Shown here piece after piece: positions 1 through 12,565 of a DNA stretch of 64,000 bases. Each line of letters begins with the position of its first letter. Position 1 is the stretch's first letter. The position numbers and the translations under genes are program-made. A model generated the notes under the pieces. That model saw only the letters and a list, made by a program, of their open reading frames with translations. It was not told the origin of the DNA and searched no databases. Source of the stretch: Dugong dugon (taxonomy: Eukaryota; Chordata; Mammalia; Sirenia; Dugongidae); contig CM057473.1 in assembly GCA_030035585.1 (NCBI GenBank), positions 6,870,501-6,934,500 of the forward strand, read 5' to 3'.

Positions 1-79
1 TGTGAGAGAATAAATTTCTCTTTGTTAAAGCCATCCACTTGTGGTATTTCTGTTATAGCAGCACTAGATGACAAAGACA
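1..79 (+). repeat. MaLR/MLT1-like LTR, 3' end fragment
   Basis: Only the 3' end is in the window: an AATAAA signal, then text that matches the end of the LTR at 35311-35781 almost base for base. It carries no coding sequence. Confidence 0.7.
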
Positions 80-130
80 AATAGGGTCACTATGAGTCAG
101 AATCAGCTAGACAGCACACAACAACAATAA
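80..130 (+). repeat. RTE/AfroSINE 3' tail fragment
   Basis: It contains agggtcactatgagtcagaa followed by the acaacaacaa tail seen at the ends of the RTE copies at 44775-45080 and 50322-50862. Confidence 0.6.
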
Positions 131-354
131 CTACTCTAGTAAGACCTCATTAACATATCAAAAGAAAACGCCTATTTCCAAGCATGGTCATATTTATAGG
201 TACAGGGGATAAGATTTCAACCCATATTTTGGGGAGACACAATTCAATACATAACACTACCCTCAAAGAACAATCAGGCTCCAGACTTAAGATTTCACAC
301 CAAAATGTATTTTTAAAATATGTAGGTGTTGTTGTCGGATGCTGTCAAGTTGAT

Positions 355-527
355 TTTTACTCAGAGCCACCCCATGTGACAAAGTAACATTGCCTCATGG
401 GTTTTCTTGGCTGTAATCTTTACAGAGCAGATTGCTGAGTCTTTCTCCTGCAGAGCCACTGGGTAAGTTTGAACTGCCAACCTTTTGGTTAACAACTGAG
501 CACTTAACTGTTTGCACCACTCCTTAA
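355..527 (-). repeat. AfroSINE, old reverse copy
   Basis: Diverged reverse copy with a recognisable tRNA-like head (ctgcagagccactgggtaag...aaccttttggttaacaac). It has the insert 'ctgtaatctttacagagcag' typical of the longer A form. Confidence 0.7.
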
Positions 528-799
528 AATATGCAGTAGATTTTATGTTATAAGAAGAGCGGGAGAGTCTACCTCTGGCTGGAAGAATCAGGAAAGACTC
601 CACGTAGGAGGGGACAAAGAGTGAGCTTCTTGTTATTTTGATAAAATAACTGACTGCTGTACCTCATTTCCTTTTCTGTGATTTTCCCCCAATAGTGCAC
701 CCTATCCCAATAAACTAGAAGCTCTGCTGAGGACAAAAACAATGTGCTTTGCCTCTTTGTCTCTCCACTGCTGGTAGCATATGCTTAGGCATGAATAAC

Positions 800-1001
800 C
801 AACCAACTGGTTGCCATCAAGTCGACTCCAGCTCATGATGACCTCATGTGTGTCAGAGTAGAACTGTCCTCCATAAGGTTTTCAATGGCTGTTTCTTATG
901 GAAATAGATTGCTAGGCCTTTATTCCATGGCACTGCTGGGTGGATTAGAACCATCAACCCTTTGGTTAGTAACTGAGCACAAACTGCACACCCAGGAATC
1001 T
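800..1001 (-). repeat. AfroSINE B
   Basis: Reverse copy from ttgccatcaagtcgactcc to the head at cacacccaggaatctc. It has the form-B features catgtgtgtcagagtagaac and ggttttcaatggctg. Confidence 0.85.
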
Positions 1002-1525
1002 CAATCGATGACTAATATTGTTTGATAGATTGAATCAAATAGAGCATTGAATAATATGGGGGTAGGAGTACCTTTAGCCTTGGATAATGATTTTAAAAAG
1101 TGTGCAACTTAAATTGTCAAGAAAAATTACTAGTAGCACCTGCTAAACTGTCCATAACCTATAACATTTCCTTTAGTGGGTACACTCTGAAGCACATCAG
1201 ATAATCATATTTTCTTCCTCCTCAAAGACTGTTCCTACTGTTTGCAGCTCTCATTGAGGCATCACAGAGAGCAAGTGGATGCAGTTACTGTTTCAACAGT
1301 GACATTAAACCCCATTCTCCTCTTCCAGGGTCATCCATATCTGATACCCAAAGATACCTGCAGTTGATTTAGGAGACAGCCAGGCCATCGAGGTTACCCA
1401 CAGCTCTGTGTAAAACCCAAGACTTCCTAAAACACAAAAAAACAGATACCACTCCCTCTCCATTAACTCAGAAAATGACTGCTTCCCACCCAAATTCATC
1501 CAGCCTGAGGTCTTTACCAGGACTG

Positions 1526-2033
1526 TCTCAGTCATCTAGTGCTGCTGTAACAGAAATACCACAAGTGGATGTCTTTAACAAAGAGAAGTTTATTCTCTCA
1601 CAGTCTAGTAGGCTAGAAGTCCAAGTTCAGGGCGTCAGCTCCAGGGGAAGGTTTTCTACGTCGGCTCTGGAGGAAGGTCTTTTTATCAATCTTCCCTTGG
1701 ACTAGGAGCTTCTCCTCACAGGAACCCTGGGTCCAAAGGATGCACTCTGCTCCTGACACTGCTTTCTTGGTGGTATGAGGTCCCCTCTCTCTGCTTGCTT
1801 CCCTTTCCTTTTACCTCTTGTAAGATAAAAGGTGATGAGGTCATACCCCAGGGAAAATCCCTTTACATTGGGTCAGGGATGTGACCTTAGTAGCAATGTT
1901 ACATTCTCACCCTAATCCTCTTTGACATAAAATTACAATCACAAAATGAAGGATAACCACATAATACTGGGAATCATGGCCTAACCAAATTGACACATAT
2001 TTTTGGGGGACAGAATTCAGTTCATGACAATCT
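1526..2033 (-). repeat. MaLR/MLT1-like solo LTR
   Basis: Reverse copy from tcatctagtgctgctgtaac to gacagaattcagttcatgac. No internal retroviral region adjoins it. Confidence 0.7.
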
Positions 2034-2939
2034 CCAATAGTAAAACAAGAAGAGGGAAGCTGAGTGGGGAACAGAACACTTATCTAAGGAGATCTTTGAA
2101 TTCAAATGTGTAGCCTTGAAATTAAGGTGCAGTAAATATAGGCCTCTAGTAAATTGCTTACGATGTAATCAACTAAAATTATGGATGTAGCAATAAAGAG
2201 AGGCAATATAATATTTTTATATTTAAGGAGCAGCTATCAGCAAAGGAATAGATCAAGTTGTCATCTTGTTTTCTATTGTTAGCTTCTGGAGTGGTTATCA
2301 TTCCACAGGAATGCAAAACAGGAGTCAAACGGGACTGAAGCTTTCCATTCCTTCATTGTCAGCTATTGGTTTTACCCTTCCTTCCCGGATGACCTCGCAA
2401 TTTGTCACAATGGGGCGCACAGCAGCGAGTTAAGGGAGCGAGTGGCATTTCCTTGAATATGCACGGTAATATCCTGGCCCAGTAATACTCAGAATAAAAT
2501 TGAAAACATAATAAACAAAACACCCATTGTGTTCTCTGATACACCTATGTGCTTTATTTGCAAAATCAAGCTGAGGAGTAGAGACTGGTATTGGAAATAC
2601 TGAATAAAATAACATTTTACAGAGATGATAGAAATACAGTCATTAAAAGCAGCCAGCATCGAAACATTCTTAAGACAGTTGGGATAATAAATCTATTTGC
2701 CAGCGAGCACACCTACAAGGCTTTGGTGTCTTGTCAGGAGAAAAAGTCATTTTCGTGCTCTGCATTTCACCTCCCTTGAGAATACACACACAAGGTCAGA
2801 TTCCTTTTTTCTTAAGAAAATTTGGGGGAAAATAAGTGCCTTTCTCCAGGTGAGACTTTGAGCTTCTGTCTACTTGCTCCCAGGTGATGTCATCAGTCTC
2901 ATGGGTTTGAATACCACCTCTACAGTAGAGGCTCCCAAA

Positions 2940-3325
2940 TTTATATCTCCGTGAAATCCAGACCAGTGCCTCTAGCTTTCTAGCAGACAGCTTCATCTGG
3001 ATTTCTAATAGGTATCTCAGAATAACCAGGCCCCAAATCAATGTCTTCTGCACTGTTCCTCATCTTTCAGGCCAAAAACGTTGTTGCCAATCTTGTCCTC
3101 TCTCTCTCATGTGTGGTTTATCAGTAAATCCTGCCAGCAGTACCTGCAAATTTTACCTAGAATTCAAAGATTTTCCACCACACCCAATACCGCTAACCTG
3201 TACCAAGCCACCATAATCTTTTACCTGTATTATTGCAATAAACTCTTATTGTAAGTATCTATTATTGTAATAGCTTCAACAGCAGATCTCCCTGCTTTTT
3301 GTCCTTGCCCCTCTCCTCCCTTCTA
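2940..3325 (-). repeat. L2 LINE segment, part 1
   Basis: Text such as ctggatttctaataggtatc resembles the L2 3' region. It continues beyond the SINE at 3326-3524 and the LTR at 3753-4258, so I read one old L2 in three pieces. The orientation is inferred. Confidence 0.45.
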
Positions 3326-3524
3326 ACCACTTGTCCTCGAGTTGGTTCTGACTCATAGTGACCCCATGTGTGTCAGAGTAGAACTGGGTCCCATAGGGTT
3401 TTCAATGTCTGATTTTTTGGAAGTAGATCACAAAGCCCGTCTTCTGAGGAGCCTCCAGGTGGACTCAACACCAACCTTTTGGTAGGCAACTGTACGCTTA
3501 ACCATTTCTGTCATCCAGGGATTC
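3326..3524 (-). repeat. AfroSINE B inside L2
   Basis: Reverse copy (gttggttctgactcatagtg...catccagggattc) inserted between L2 parts 1 and 2. Confidence 0.85.
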
Positions 3525-3752
3525 TCTCCTCCATTCAATCCATTCTTAATAAGGAAGCCAGAGTGATCCTCTTGAAACATGTTATATTGTCTCATTCTTC
3601 TGCTCAAAACCTTCCAATGGCTTCGTATCTCACTCAGAGTAAAACCTACCATCCTATTATGGCCTACAAGATCCTTCATGATCTGCTCCAATCCACCCTC
3701 CTCAGTTCTCTGAGCTCATCTCCTACAAGTCCAACCCTGGTTCACCCACTGT
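3525..3752 (+). repeat. L2 LINE segment, part 2
   Basis: Contains the L2-like phrases ctcaaaaccttccaatggct and gcctacaagatccttcatga. It ends where the LTR begins. Confidence 0.6.
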
Positions 3753-4258
3753 CTTAGTTACCTGATGCTGCTATAACAGAAATATCACAAGTGGATGGCT
3801 TTAACAAACAGAAATTTATTCTCTCATAGTCTAGGAGGCTAGAAGACCAAATTCAGCATGCCATCTCCAGGAGAAGGCTTTCTCACTCCGTCAGCTCTGG
3901 GGGAAGGTCATTGTCATCAATCTTCTCCTCGTCTAGGAGCTTCTCATTGAAGGGACACTGGGTCCAAAGGATGTGCTTTTTTCTTGGTGGTATGAGATCC
4001 CCATGTCTCTCTGCTTGATTCTGTCTTTTATATCTCAAAAGATGTTGACTCAAGATACAACCTAATCTTGTTGATTGAGTCCTTCCTCATTAACATAACT
4101 GCCTCTAATCCTGCTTCATTAAAATTATAGAGCTAGGATTTACAACACATAGGAAAATCACATCAGATGACAAAATGATGAACAATCACATAATACTGGG
4201 ACTCGTGGCCTAGCCAAGTTGACACACATTTTGGGGGTACACAATTCAATCCATAGCA
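3753..4258 (-). repeat. MaLR/MLT1-like LTR inside L2
   Basis: Reverse solo LTR of about 505 bp. It is the same subfamily as 1526-2033 and 35311-35781: the RC tail is at agttacctgatgctgctataa and the far end at gggggtacacaattcaatcc. It carries no internal genes. Confidence 0.7.
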
Positions 4259-4590
4259 CCCACCTTCAGCCTTCCTGTTCCTCAAAAATAACACCAGGCA
4301 TCTCCTACCTTAGGAAATTTTGTTTCTTCTGTCTGGAATGTTTTCCCTTCAATATCTTCACTTCCTTTAGGTTTTTACTCAAAAGTCATCCTGTCAGTGA
4401 GGTCTTCCCTGGCCTCTCACCCTGTCAATTTCCTCTACCTTGTCAATAATCGTCCTCTTTCTAGAACATAAGTGCCAAGGGGCAGAAATTCTTGTCTGTT
4501 TTGTTCATTGCTGTATCTCTAGTGCCTCATACAATGTGTGGCTCATGGGAGGCTAGGCCATCAATAAATAAATGAATAAATGAGTGTACA
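4259..4590 (+). repeat. L2 LINE 3' end, part 3
   Basis: Ends with the typical L2 3' terminus (ttgttcattgctgtatctct, then ccatcaataaataaatgaat). It continues part 2 across the LTR. Confidence 0.7.
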
Positions 4591-6476
4591 AACAACTGAA
4601 TGGATGAATGAACTCTTCAATAGAGTTAAGGACATGGCATATGCAACCACTAATTGAAATAAAAAAATTTTAAAAAGCCTATATGTTAGATGTAATGTTA
4701 TTGCATTTTAGAAAGTTTATTATTGACTATATTTGCTATTATAAGGTAAGTTGAGTCAGAATAATATTTTCTTTTTACAGGAACAAGATTAACTCTTATT
4801 ATTTTCCTGTGTGTTTTCTCATCGTCAAATGAACTGGATTCCCAGCTTTTATCTCACCAGCTGTCACAATGGAGCTTTTTTTTTTTTCCCCTTAAATTAG
4901 CTTTGGGAGGAAGGGACTAATTTTCATACCTCCCATCCATCACCCAGACTCAGGCCTCATCAGGAGGGGGCTGATGTGGAGTCAACAGGCAACAGTCCAA
5001 CTGCTTTTCTTTACAATATGTGCCTGTGACAAGGCCTCCGTTTCCACCCAACACATTATACTTACACTGACTTTGATTAGGACATCTCCACATTCCATAC
5101 AAAGCTAGAGACTTCTCAGTGCTCTTTTGGCAGGGCTAAACACAGCTTTCTTCTAGAAAAGCAGGTAGGTACCCCCAGCCCTAGAACAGTATGCCCGCCA
5201 CAATGATACCTGATAGATGCTTGTTGAACTGAATTAAACTGAGTTGTAAAGTTATAAGATCAGTGGAAAAGGACTTTGGCTGAAGACAGTGGTATGGAAG
5301 CAGATTAAATAGTCCCAGAACATAAAAAAGGAAGAAAAAAAAAATCAGTCAGTGGGACTTAGAACCAGACTGGGTCCTTTTCATATACAGATTGCTGGGC
5401 TCCATCCCTGGATATTTTGATTCTGTACCTATGGGATGAGGACGAGGAAAGAGTTGAAAAGCATTGCTTTGGATTTACTTTAGTTATATCAGTAAAGACA
5501 CAGCATTGGGTCCTAGCTTTCTCTAAGGTCTGCCCATTGCCTACAGCGATCGCATTGTAGTGGAGTTCGTGATTATGAACAATTCTCTTGGAAGTCAAAG
5601 TAGACTTATGTGGAGCAAATCACAGGCTCTCATTTGACCTCCCATTGAAAACAACCTACTACATTTGCATGATGTCTCCATCTGTGGTTTCCATCTGTGG
5701 CCATGATGTCAAAAAACACAACTGCCCAATGTCTGAGTTTGACCTCACTGGTTCAGGACTCTACCCAACAGAGATGGAAATACTGCCGTGGTAACGGAAC
5801 TCTACTACTAACTTCGTACTGAGATTCTCGTACCGTAAACTCAGAATCTTGTTGGAAGAGGATACTACTTACATAGACGTGATTTTTATTAAATTATCCA
5901 TTTTCAACTTCAAGGTGCTTGAGGGAAAAAAAGATGATGTACAAAACATGCACACACACAAATGTACACTGTTCTGAGTTTAAAACTACTCCAGGACGTG
6001 AGCACACATTTTATCATTCCATATCCTTCGTTTAGTGACTACGTGGGGCACCTTTCCTCAGATGTGGGAATGCAGAACATAACAGACAGAGCCTTTTAGC
6101 ATTAGCCTTATTTTGTACCAACCTCTAGCCTTTCCAGCAAAGTATAGTGGGAAAAATCAAGACAAGAAACTTCAGTGCCCTGGTAAACAAAATTTAAGTA
6201 CATACGTTTGTTAAGAACAGAAAACCATTCATTTTTCACAACTCATAGTAACTTTGGTGTTTACAAGAAATGTGCTTTTACCCTTATCATTTTAAATGAC
6301 ACAAACATTCATATAGGAAGTTAAAGTCTGTCTCAAAAACACTCCAGCCTCTTCCACTGTCTGACTCTTTTTGCTTGGCCAGTGTGTCCAAATCACAGTA
6401 TGCTCTGACATCAGCAGCAAACAGTGGGGAGATGGGGGCAAGGCTGGGGAGGTGCACGTTAACGACCCCCTGTAAC

Positions 6477-6643
6477 CAAAAACCAAACCAAACCTATTGC
6501 TGTCGAGTCGATTCCAGCCCATAGCGACGCTATAGGCCAGAGTAGAACTGCCCCACAGGGTTTCCAAGGAGCAGCTGGTGGATTTCAACTACAGACCTTT
6601 TGGTTAGCAGCCAAATGCTTAAACCACAGTGCCACCAATCCTT
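6477..6643 (-). repeat. AfroSINE A
   Basis: Reverse copy starting aaaccaaaccaaacctattg and ending in the head at agtgccaccaatcctt. Confidence 0.9.
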
Positions 6644-7069
6644 GCTTAAGCCCCCTGATGGTAACCATGTCCACTCTATAAGACCTGAAGTGTCAGCTGT
6701 ACTCATTCAACCTGATTCACATAATAGAAAAGGTAAAAAGCAGTTTAACAATGCTTCTGATATTTCCGGTACATATGAGGGGTGCCTGTAAGTAAGGAGA
6801 GTGAACACAGAAAGCCTAGGCGCATCGATTTTGAGGGCTCACACCCTCATGCCTGCCATCTGCCATGCTCCGCTTCCCAAGAGTCACAGGAGAAAGAAAA
6901 GCCTTGTTTTTGTTTGTTTGTTTATCTTGGACTATCAAATTGCTGCCTTCTTCCCTCACCGCTGACCTGGTTTGGTCAATTGAGAAAAAAAGGGGGGGGC
7001 TGCTTTATCTCCCCCTCTCGAGCTTCAGCTAGTTTCTCAGTTTCATTCTTCCTAAACCTTCCATTAAAA

Positions 7070-7171
7070 AAAAACCAGTTGGCACAGAGTCGGTTCTGAC
7101 TCATGATGACCCCATGTGTGTCAGAGTAGAACTGTGCTCCATAGGGTTTCAGTGACTGATTTTTCGGTAGC
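7070..7171 (-). repeat. AfroSINE B, 3' half, split by RTE
   Basis: Runs from agttggcacagagtcggttc to gactgatttttcggtag, then is interrupted. The missing head reappears at 8525-8628. Confidence 0.85.
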
Positions 7172-8524
7172 CATAGACAGCTACCTGGCCAACAGACTGG
7201 AAGAGATCCATATTTGTGCCCATTCAGAAGAAAAGTGAACCAACAGAATGTGGAAGTTATCAACCAATATCATTAATATCACACACAAGTAAAATTTTGC
7301 TGAAGATAATTCAAAAATGGCTGTAGCAGTACATCGACAAGAAACTGCCAGAAAGTCAAGCTGGATTCAGAAGAGGACGTGGAACAAGAGATATCATTGC
7401 TGATGTCAGATGGATCTTGGCTGAAAGCAAAGAATACCAGAAGGATGTTTACCTGTGTTTTATTGACTATGCAAAGGCATTTGACTGTGCGGCTCATAAA
7501 AAATTATGCAAAGATTGGGAATTCCAGAACACTTAATTGTACTCATGAGGAACTTGTATATAGACCAGGAGGCAGTCATTCGAACAGAACAAGGGGAAAC
7601 TGTATGGTTTAAAATCAGGAAAGTTGTGTGTCAGGGTTGTATCCTTTCACCATAATTATTCAATCTATATGCTAAGCAAATGATACGAAAAGCTGGACAA
7701 TATGAAGACGAACGGGGCATCAGGATTGAAGGAAGACTCATTAACAACCTACTACATGCAGATGATACAACCTTGCTTGCTGAAAGCCAAGAGGATGTGA
7801 AGCACTTACTGATAAAGATCAAAGACCACAGCCTTCAGTATGGATTACACCTCAACATAAAGAAAACAAAAATCCTCACAACTGGACCAATAAACGATAT
7901 CATGATAAACGGAGAAAAGATTGAAGTTGTCAAGGATCTCATTTTACTTGGATCCACAATCAACACCATGGAAACAGCGGTAAGAAATCAATGTATTGCA
8001 TCAGGCAATTCTGCTGCACAAGACCTCTTTAAAGTGTAAAAAGGAAAGGTGTCACTTTGAGGACTAAGGCGCACCTGACCCAAGCCATGGTCTTTTCAGT
8101 CACCTCATATGCATGAGAAAGCTGGACAATGAATAAGGAAGACCGAAGAAGAATTGATGCCTTTGAATTATGGTGTTCCAAAGAATATTAATATACCCTG
8201 GACTCCAGAAGAACGAACAAATCTGTCTTGGAAAAAGTACAGCCAGAGTGCTCCTTGGAAGCAAGGATGGCGAGACTTCATCTCGCATACTTTGGGCATA
8301 TTATCAGGAGGGACCAATCCCTGGAGAAGGACATCATGCTTGGTAAAGTAGAGGGTCAGTGAAAAAGAGGAAGACTCTTAATGAGATGGATTGACACAGT
8401 GACTACAACAATGCGCTCAAGCACAGCAACAATTGTGAGGATGGCACAGAACCGAGCAGTTTCGTTCCGTTTTACATGAGGTCAGTGAGTTGAAACCAAC
8501 TGGAGAGCAACTAACAAGAACAAC
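7172..8524 (+). mobile_element. RTE (BovB-like) LINE, 5'-truncated and decayed
   Basis: Fragment of an RTE-clade retrotransposon ORF, from inside the reverse transcriptase to the 3' end. Translated pieces show AGFRRGRGTRDIIAD, CFIDYAKAFDC, a frame change, INNLLHADDTTLLAES (the catalytic box, with His for Tyr in YADD) and LGKVEG near the end. The reading frame is broken by stops and shifts, so it is inactive. The longest open piece is 7680-8039. It ends in agttgaaaccaactggagagcaactaacaagaacaac, which corresponds to the RTE 3' tail. It inserted into an AfroSINE B. It is a decayed repeat, not a host gene. Confidence 0.88.
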
Positions 8525-8628
8525 AGATTGCCATGCCTTTCTTCCAAGGCACTTCTTTGTGGACTGGAACCTCCAGCCTTTCGGTTCACAGCTGAGCATA
8601 TTAACCGTTTATATCACCCATGGACTCC
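8525..8628 (-). repeat. AfroSINE B, head half, split by RTE
   Basis: Resumes exactly where 7171 stopped (agattgccatgcctttcttc) and runs to the tRNA-like head tcacccatggactcc. Confidence 0.85.
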
Positions 8629-8637
8629 AAATCTTCC

Positions 8638-8786
8638 ATGTTGCTGTTGTTGTTATTAGGTGCCTTTGAGTCAACTCTAACTCACAGAGACCTTATGAAC
8701 AACAGAACAAAATATCGCCCAGTCCTGTGCCATCCTCACAATCGTTGCTATGACTGAGCCCATTGTTGCTGCCACTTGTCTATATA
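8638..8786 (-). repeat. RTE LINE 3' end fragment
   Basis: Reverse tail (gttgctgttgttgttattag) followed by the RC of the RTE C-terminal end (cccagtcctgtgccatcctc). The same block is seen at 40853-41231. Confidence 0.8.
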
Positions 8787-9287
8787 TCACCCCTTAAATT
8801 ATGAGGAGTAGAAGTCATGCTCAGCTTAGCTCACATGAAAGACAGAAGGAGATGCACTGACCTCAGAAGAAAAGGGAAAGAGAGGGAAGGGATGTACAGG
8901 AGGAGGGAAGGAGGAGGAAAGAACAAGTTAGAGATTCCTGCTCTTGAGCCCATACGACCCCGGGTATCTAAAAGGCGGAGGCCGGAAGTTCACTAGATTG
9001 AGAACCCCAAGGGCTTGAAATGTCTTCTTGGCAAGCCCACACCCACAAATCCCCAAAAAACCTTGTGAGCACCCCTAGGTGCATCCTTCTACTCCTCCTA
9101 TCAAAGACTCCTCATCCCAGTTTTGAGGAGGCTGGAGCCATGAGGAGGAGGAGGCGAGGGGAAAGCAATGATGTTTAGACTGTCTGCCTTCATGTGAAGT
9201 ACTGGGCTGGCTCCTATTTATAACTTCCTTCCGTTTCTACCAGACCACACCACCTTGCTTTGCTTGGTGCCTCCCCAGCCCTCTATC

Positions 9288-9607
9288 TACAGGTTGCCCC
9301 CAAAATATGACAGGGTTCCGTTCCGACGACTCCATCGAAAGTCGGTTCTGATGTAGGTCTAATGTATCTTTTTTTTTTTTTTTTTAGTTTTCATTATTAT
9401 TGCCTTCTATTATCAGCTTCTTTATAAATCCGATCTTTATTTGCTTTTGAACATCTGCAAGTGAACATCTGCGAATGATGACATCAGCAAATTACACTAT
9501 TACGTATTACATATTACTAGTGGTAACAAGTACAAAAGAAAAACAAAAAACAGACAGTTGTCTGGTTCATGGTAACTTGAATCATCGTAAGTTGGGGACT
9601 ACCTATA
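9288..9607. mobile_element. Tc1/mariner-like MITE
   Basis: The left end is tacaggttgcccccaa and the reverse complement of the right end is tataggtagtccccaa. They form imperfect terminal inverted repeats beginning with TA. There is no transposase. It resembles the element at 49313-49827. Confidence 0.6.
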
Positions 9608-10084
9608 CCTCACCCCCCTGTAGGTTTTTCATATTTACCAGCAGCCCTTTTCTAAGGAGAGAAGGGAGTACGATGGGATACGGAGCTCATGACACCATTT
9701 AGAACACTGGGTGGTGAAGGAATGAAGAAAAATGCCCCCAAAATGACAAAACAGAGTTCACACACACGCTCCCTAAACACGATAGTAACGATTACAATTC
9801 ACGGAAACCCAGGCCCTGTCAGCTTTATGTATGAGATAACTGTACACCAAAGAAGCAGTTTGGAGGTGGGCGGGCAGATCTACAATCAGTGCAAATCCCC
9901 TTCTTGCCCTCCTTATCCATGCAGAATAATGGTGCCAACGCATGTCTGGGGGGACAATGGCGTCCTCAGGGTGTTTTCACTGCATTATCTCGTTTGCTTT
10001 AAAGAGCTATGCTCTAAGGTAAACGAGGCAGCATTGTCCCCCAGATGTAGAGATGAAGGACACCAAAAATAACTTGATGTTAAA

Positions 10085-10232
10085 AAACATTAGCTGGGGA
10101 ATCAGGCAAATCTGGTTTTGAACTCCTCGTTTGGCACAGACAAATCTTTGTGACTTTGAATATGTTGGGTAAAATGTATAAGCTTCCTTTTCCTCTTCTT
10201 CGTTTATAAAAACAGGAATAATACCTCCTACT
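10085..10232 (+). repeat. MIR SINE, left part
   Basis: MIR-core-like text (tgactttgaatatgttgggt...ttataaaaacaggaataata). It continues after the AfroSINE at 10611. Confidence 0.5.
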
Positions 10233-10243
10233 CTGAAAGTGAA

Positions 10244-10610
10244 GGAGCCCTGGTGGCGCAGTGGTTAAGCGCTTGGCTGCTAACTGAAAGGTCAGCGGTT
10301 CAAACCCACCAGCCGCTCCGCAGGAGAAAGATGTAGTCTGCTTCCATGAAAATTATCTGTTGCCATTGAGTTGATTCCGACTCATAGCAACCCTGTAGGA
10401 TAGAGTAAGATAGCACATAGGGTTTCCAAGGAGCTGCTGGTGGATTTGAACTGCTGACCTTTCGGTTAGCAGCTGTAGCTCTTAACCACTGCACCACCAG
10501 GACCCCTCCATGAAGATTAGAGCCTTGGAAACCTTGAGGAGGCAGTTCTACTCTGTCCTAAAGGGCTGCTGTGAGTCCAATTGACTCAACAGCGAAGGGT
10601 TTTTGGACCT
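10244..10610 (+). repeat. AfroSINE A containing a reverse AfroSINE A
   Basis: The forward element starts ggagccctggtggcgcag and is interrupted at 10351-10506 by a reverse copy. The inner copy is flanked by the 8-bp repeat tccatgaa (10343-10350, 10507-10514). The outer copy is flanked by ctgaaagtga / ttgaaagtaa (10233-10242, 10611-10620). Confidence 0.88.
10351..10506 (-). repeat. Inner AfroSINE A (SINE in SINE)
   Basis: Full-length reverse copy from ttgccattgagttgattcc to actgcaccaccaggacccc, younger than its host. Confidence 0.9.
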
Positions 10611-11477
10611 TTGAAAGTAATGAAATTTAAGTGAAATATATGTGGAAGAGCTTTTTCATACTAACTTTTCTTCCTGAGACATAAAAATCCATCTCAAAAA
10701 GGAAGTAGGTGGACCAAGGTCCAAAATTCAGAACTTCTTCCCAAGTGTTCTTTCCCTCAACCAGCTGACATTACTCAGATTGACGGTGCTCACGTCTGGG
10801 CCAATGGTTGCATTTTTCTCTAAATCAGTTGCAATACGAACGTCTTAAGATGGTGATTATGAATAAGACACAGTCCCTCAGCTTGGGGGTTCCCACTGTG
10901 TGATTAGGGACGCAGACAAGTAAACAAATAACTGGTAATAATTACTGTGGAAGTCCTGTCACAAACAGCTCTCTTAAATCAGTTGTGGGTCAGCTTGATT
11001 GTGGCAGTAAACCCACCTCACCTCTAGCCCCTCAGCTGATCATGAGTCTGTGAGCTTACCACCTGCTGCTGAGCATCCTCTAACAGTTCTGAGAGACTGA
11101 ATCCCGCTCGCAAGATCCTGGGCTAACCATTGTCTGACAAAAGAAAAACACAAACTCACTTGAAAAGCAAAATTTGTCCTAACGCTGATTTCAGAGTAAA
11201 TTTCCGATATAGATTCTTACATAAAGAATTATAGGTTAATCTAGTCACATAATTGTGTTTTCAACTATGGTTTCTCCGAAGACAGGGGAATGATCTAGAA
11301 ATAAACGTCTCTTATATTATCAGCCCATAAAAATCAGAGACATTTCCAAAAGAAGCTAAAATAATTCAATACAAGTCTTAGCTTTTGCTACCTGGCAGAG
11401 TAGTTGATTATTTAATAAAGAAATCAGTTTAGCAAGAAATTGCAATAACAGCAACAACGAGAGAGAGAGAGGGATGA

Positions 11478-11662
11478 TGGATCCCTGGTGGCAGAATGGT
11501 TAAGCACTTGGCTGCTAACTGAAAGGTCAGTGGTTTGAACCTACCAGCTGCACTGCAGGAGAAAGATGTGGCTTCTGTAAAGATTATAGCCTTGGAAACC
11601 CTATGAGACAGTTCTACTCTGTCCTGTAGGGTCTCTGGGAGTTGCAGTCAATGGCAATGGGT
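11478..11662 (+). repeat. AfroSINE A
   Basis: Forward copy that ends in a short TA repeat (11660-11680). Confidence 0.9.
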
Positions 11663-12565
11663 ATATATATATATATATATAACTTAAGAACTGTGGATGT
11701 CAATCTGTTTATCTTAAAATTTCAGAGTAAGATCAAGGTTATTTCTTTTAATAAGAGCCTGTCAACAGGAGTTCTAAGACAGAATGTGCATAATGATGCA
11801 TTACTTGTGATTTTTTGCTTTTCAGTCTCAGATTTTTCTTTCTCTATACCCTTTTTTTGAATGGATAGAGAACATAAAGCACTTGCAAAGCAATCTGGCA
11901 TACACAAGTTTGGAGGGAAAAAAAAAACTACAGCTGACCTTTAGTAAGGAATAGCTCAATGGTGAGAGTAGAAAGATAGCAGCCTGCTCGTTACATATAT
12001 TCAGCATTTCATGGGAATCAGTTAATAAGTTTTTTTCAAAGAAATTGAAGAAGATTGGCCAAGCAAAGAGTAAGTTAAGTGGAAGCCAGCTAAGGGAGCT
12101 TCTGCTGTATGTCCTGTGTATACTGATAGTCCCGAGGCAGCTCTTAAAGAACATCAAGAATGTGCAGTTCACAGTGTTTAAATTGTTTCTATCAATCACC
12201 AATGTCTCAGGCAAAGTCAGAGCTGAATTCTGTAATGAATGCTTTAAGCGTGAAGGCACGTGTTCTTGCTCAGTGGAAGAACGTACCATTTCTCCAGAGA
12301 TAGGCTGCAAGTTGGCTTTTGGGCAGGACCAAAAAACAAAAAAGCTCTTTGAGTCTGCCCGTGCACTTTGGAAAGTACTAGAATATGGCCTCAGATTTCT
12401 GAGTCACAAAATACAGAGGAGATGTTTTCTTTCTGGAAAATCTAAGTATTTCTATGTCCCATCTCGTCCTCAAGCAACTCTCTGTGTGATTCCTCTAGAG
12501 TCTAGAATGTCTGCTTCTGAATAGAAAGCTCTTCATTCTCATAAAGGATGGTCCTACCAGGATAC

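Noticed and set aside
7680-8039. 119-codon ORF as a gene
   Set aside because: It is a fragment of a decayed RTE reverse transcriptase; the frame is broken on both sides.
11828-12524. Overlapping 159- and 160-codon ORFs on opposite strands
   Set aside because: No recognisable protein text, no splice context, and the two frames are antisense to each other. This is most likely chance openness.
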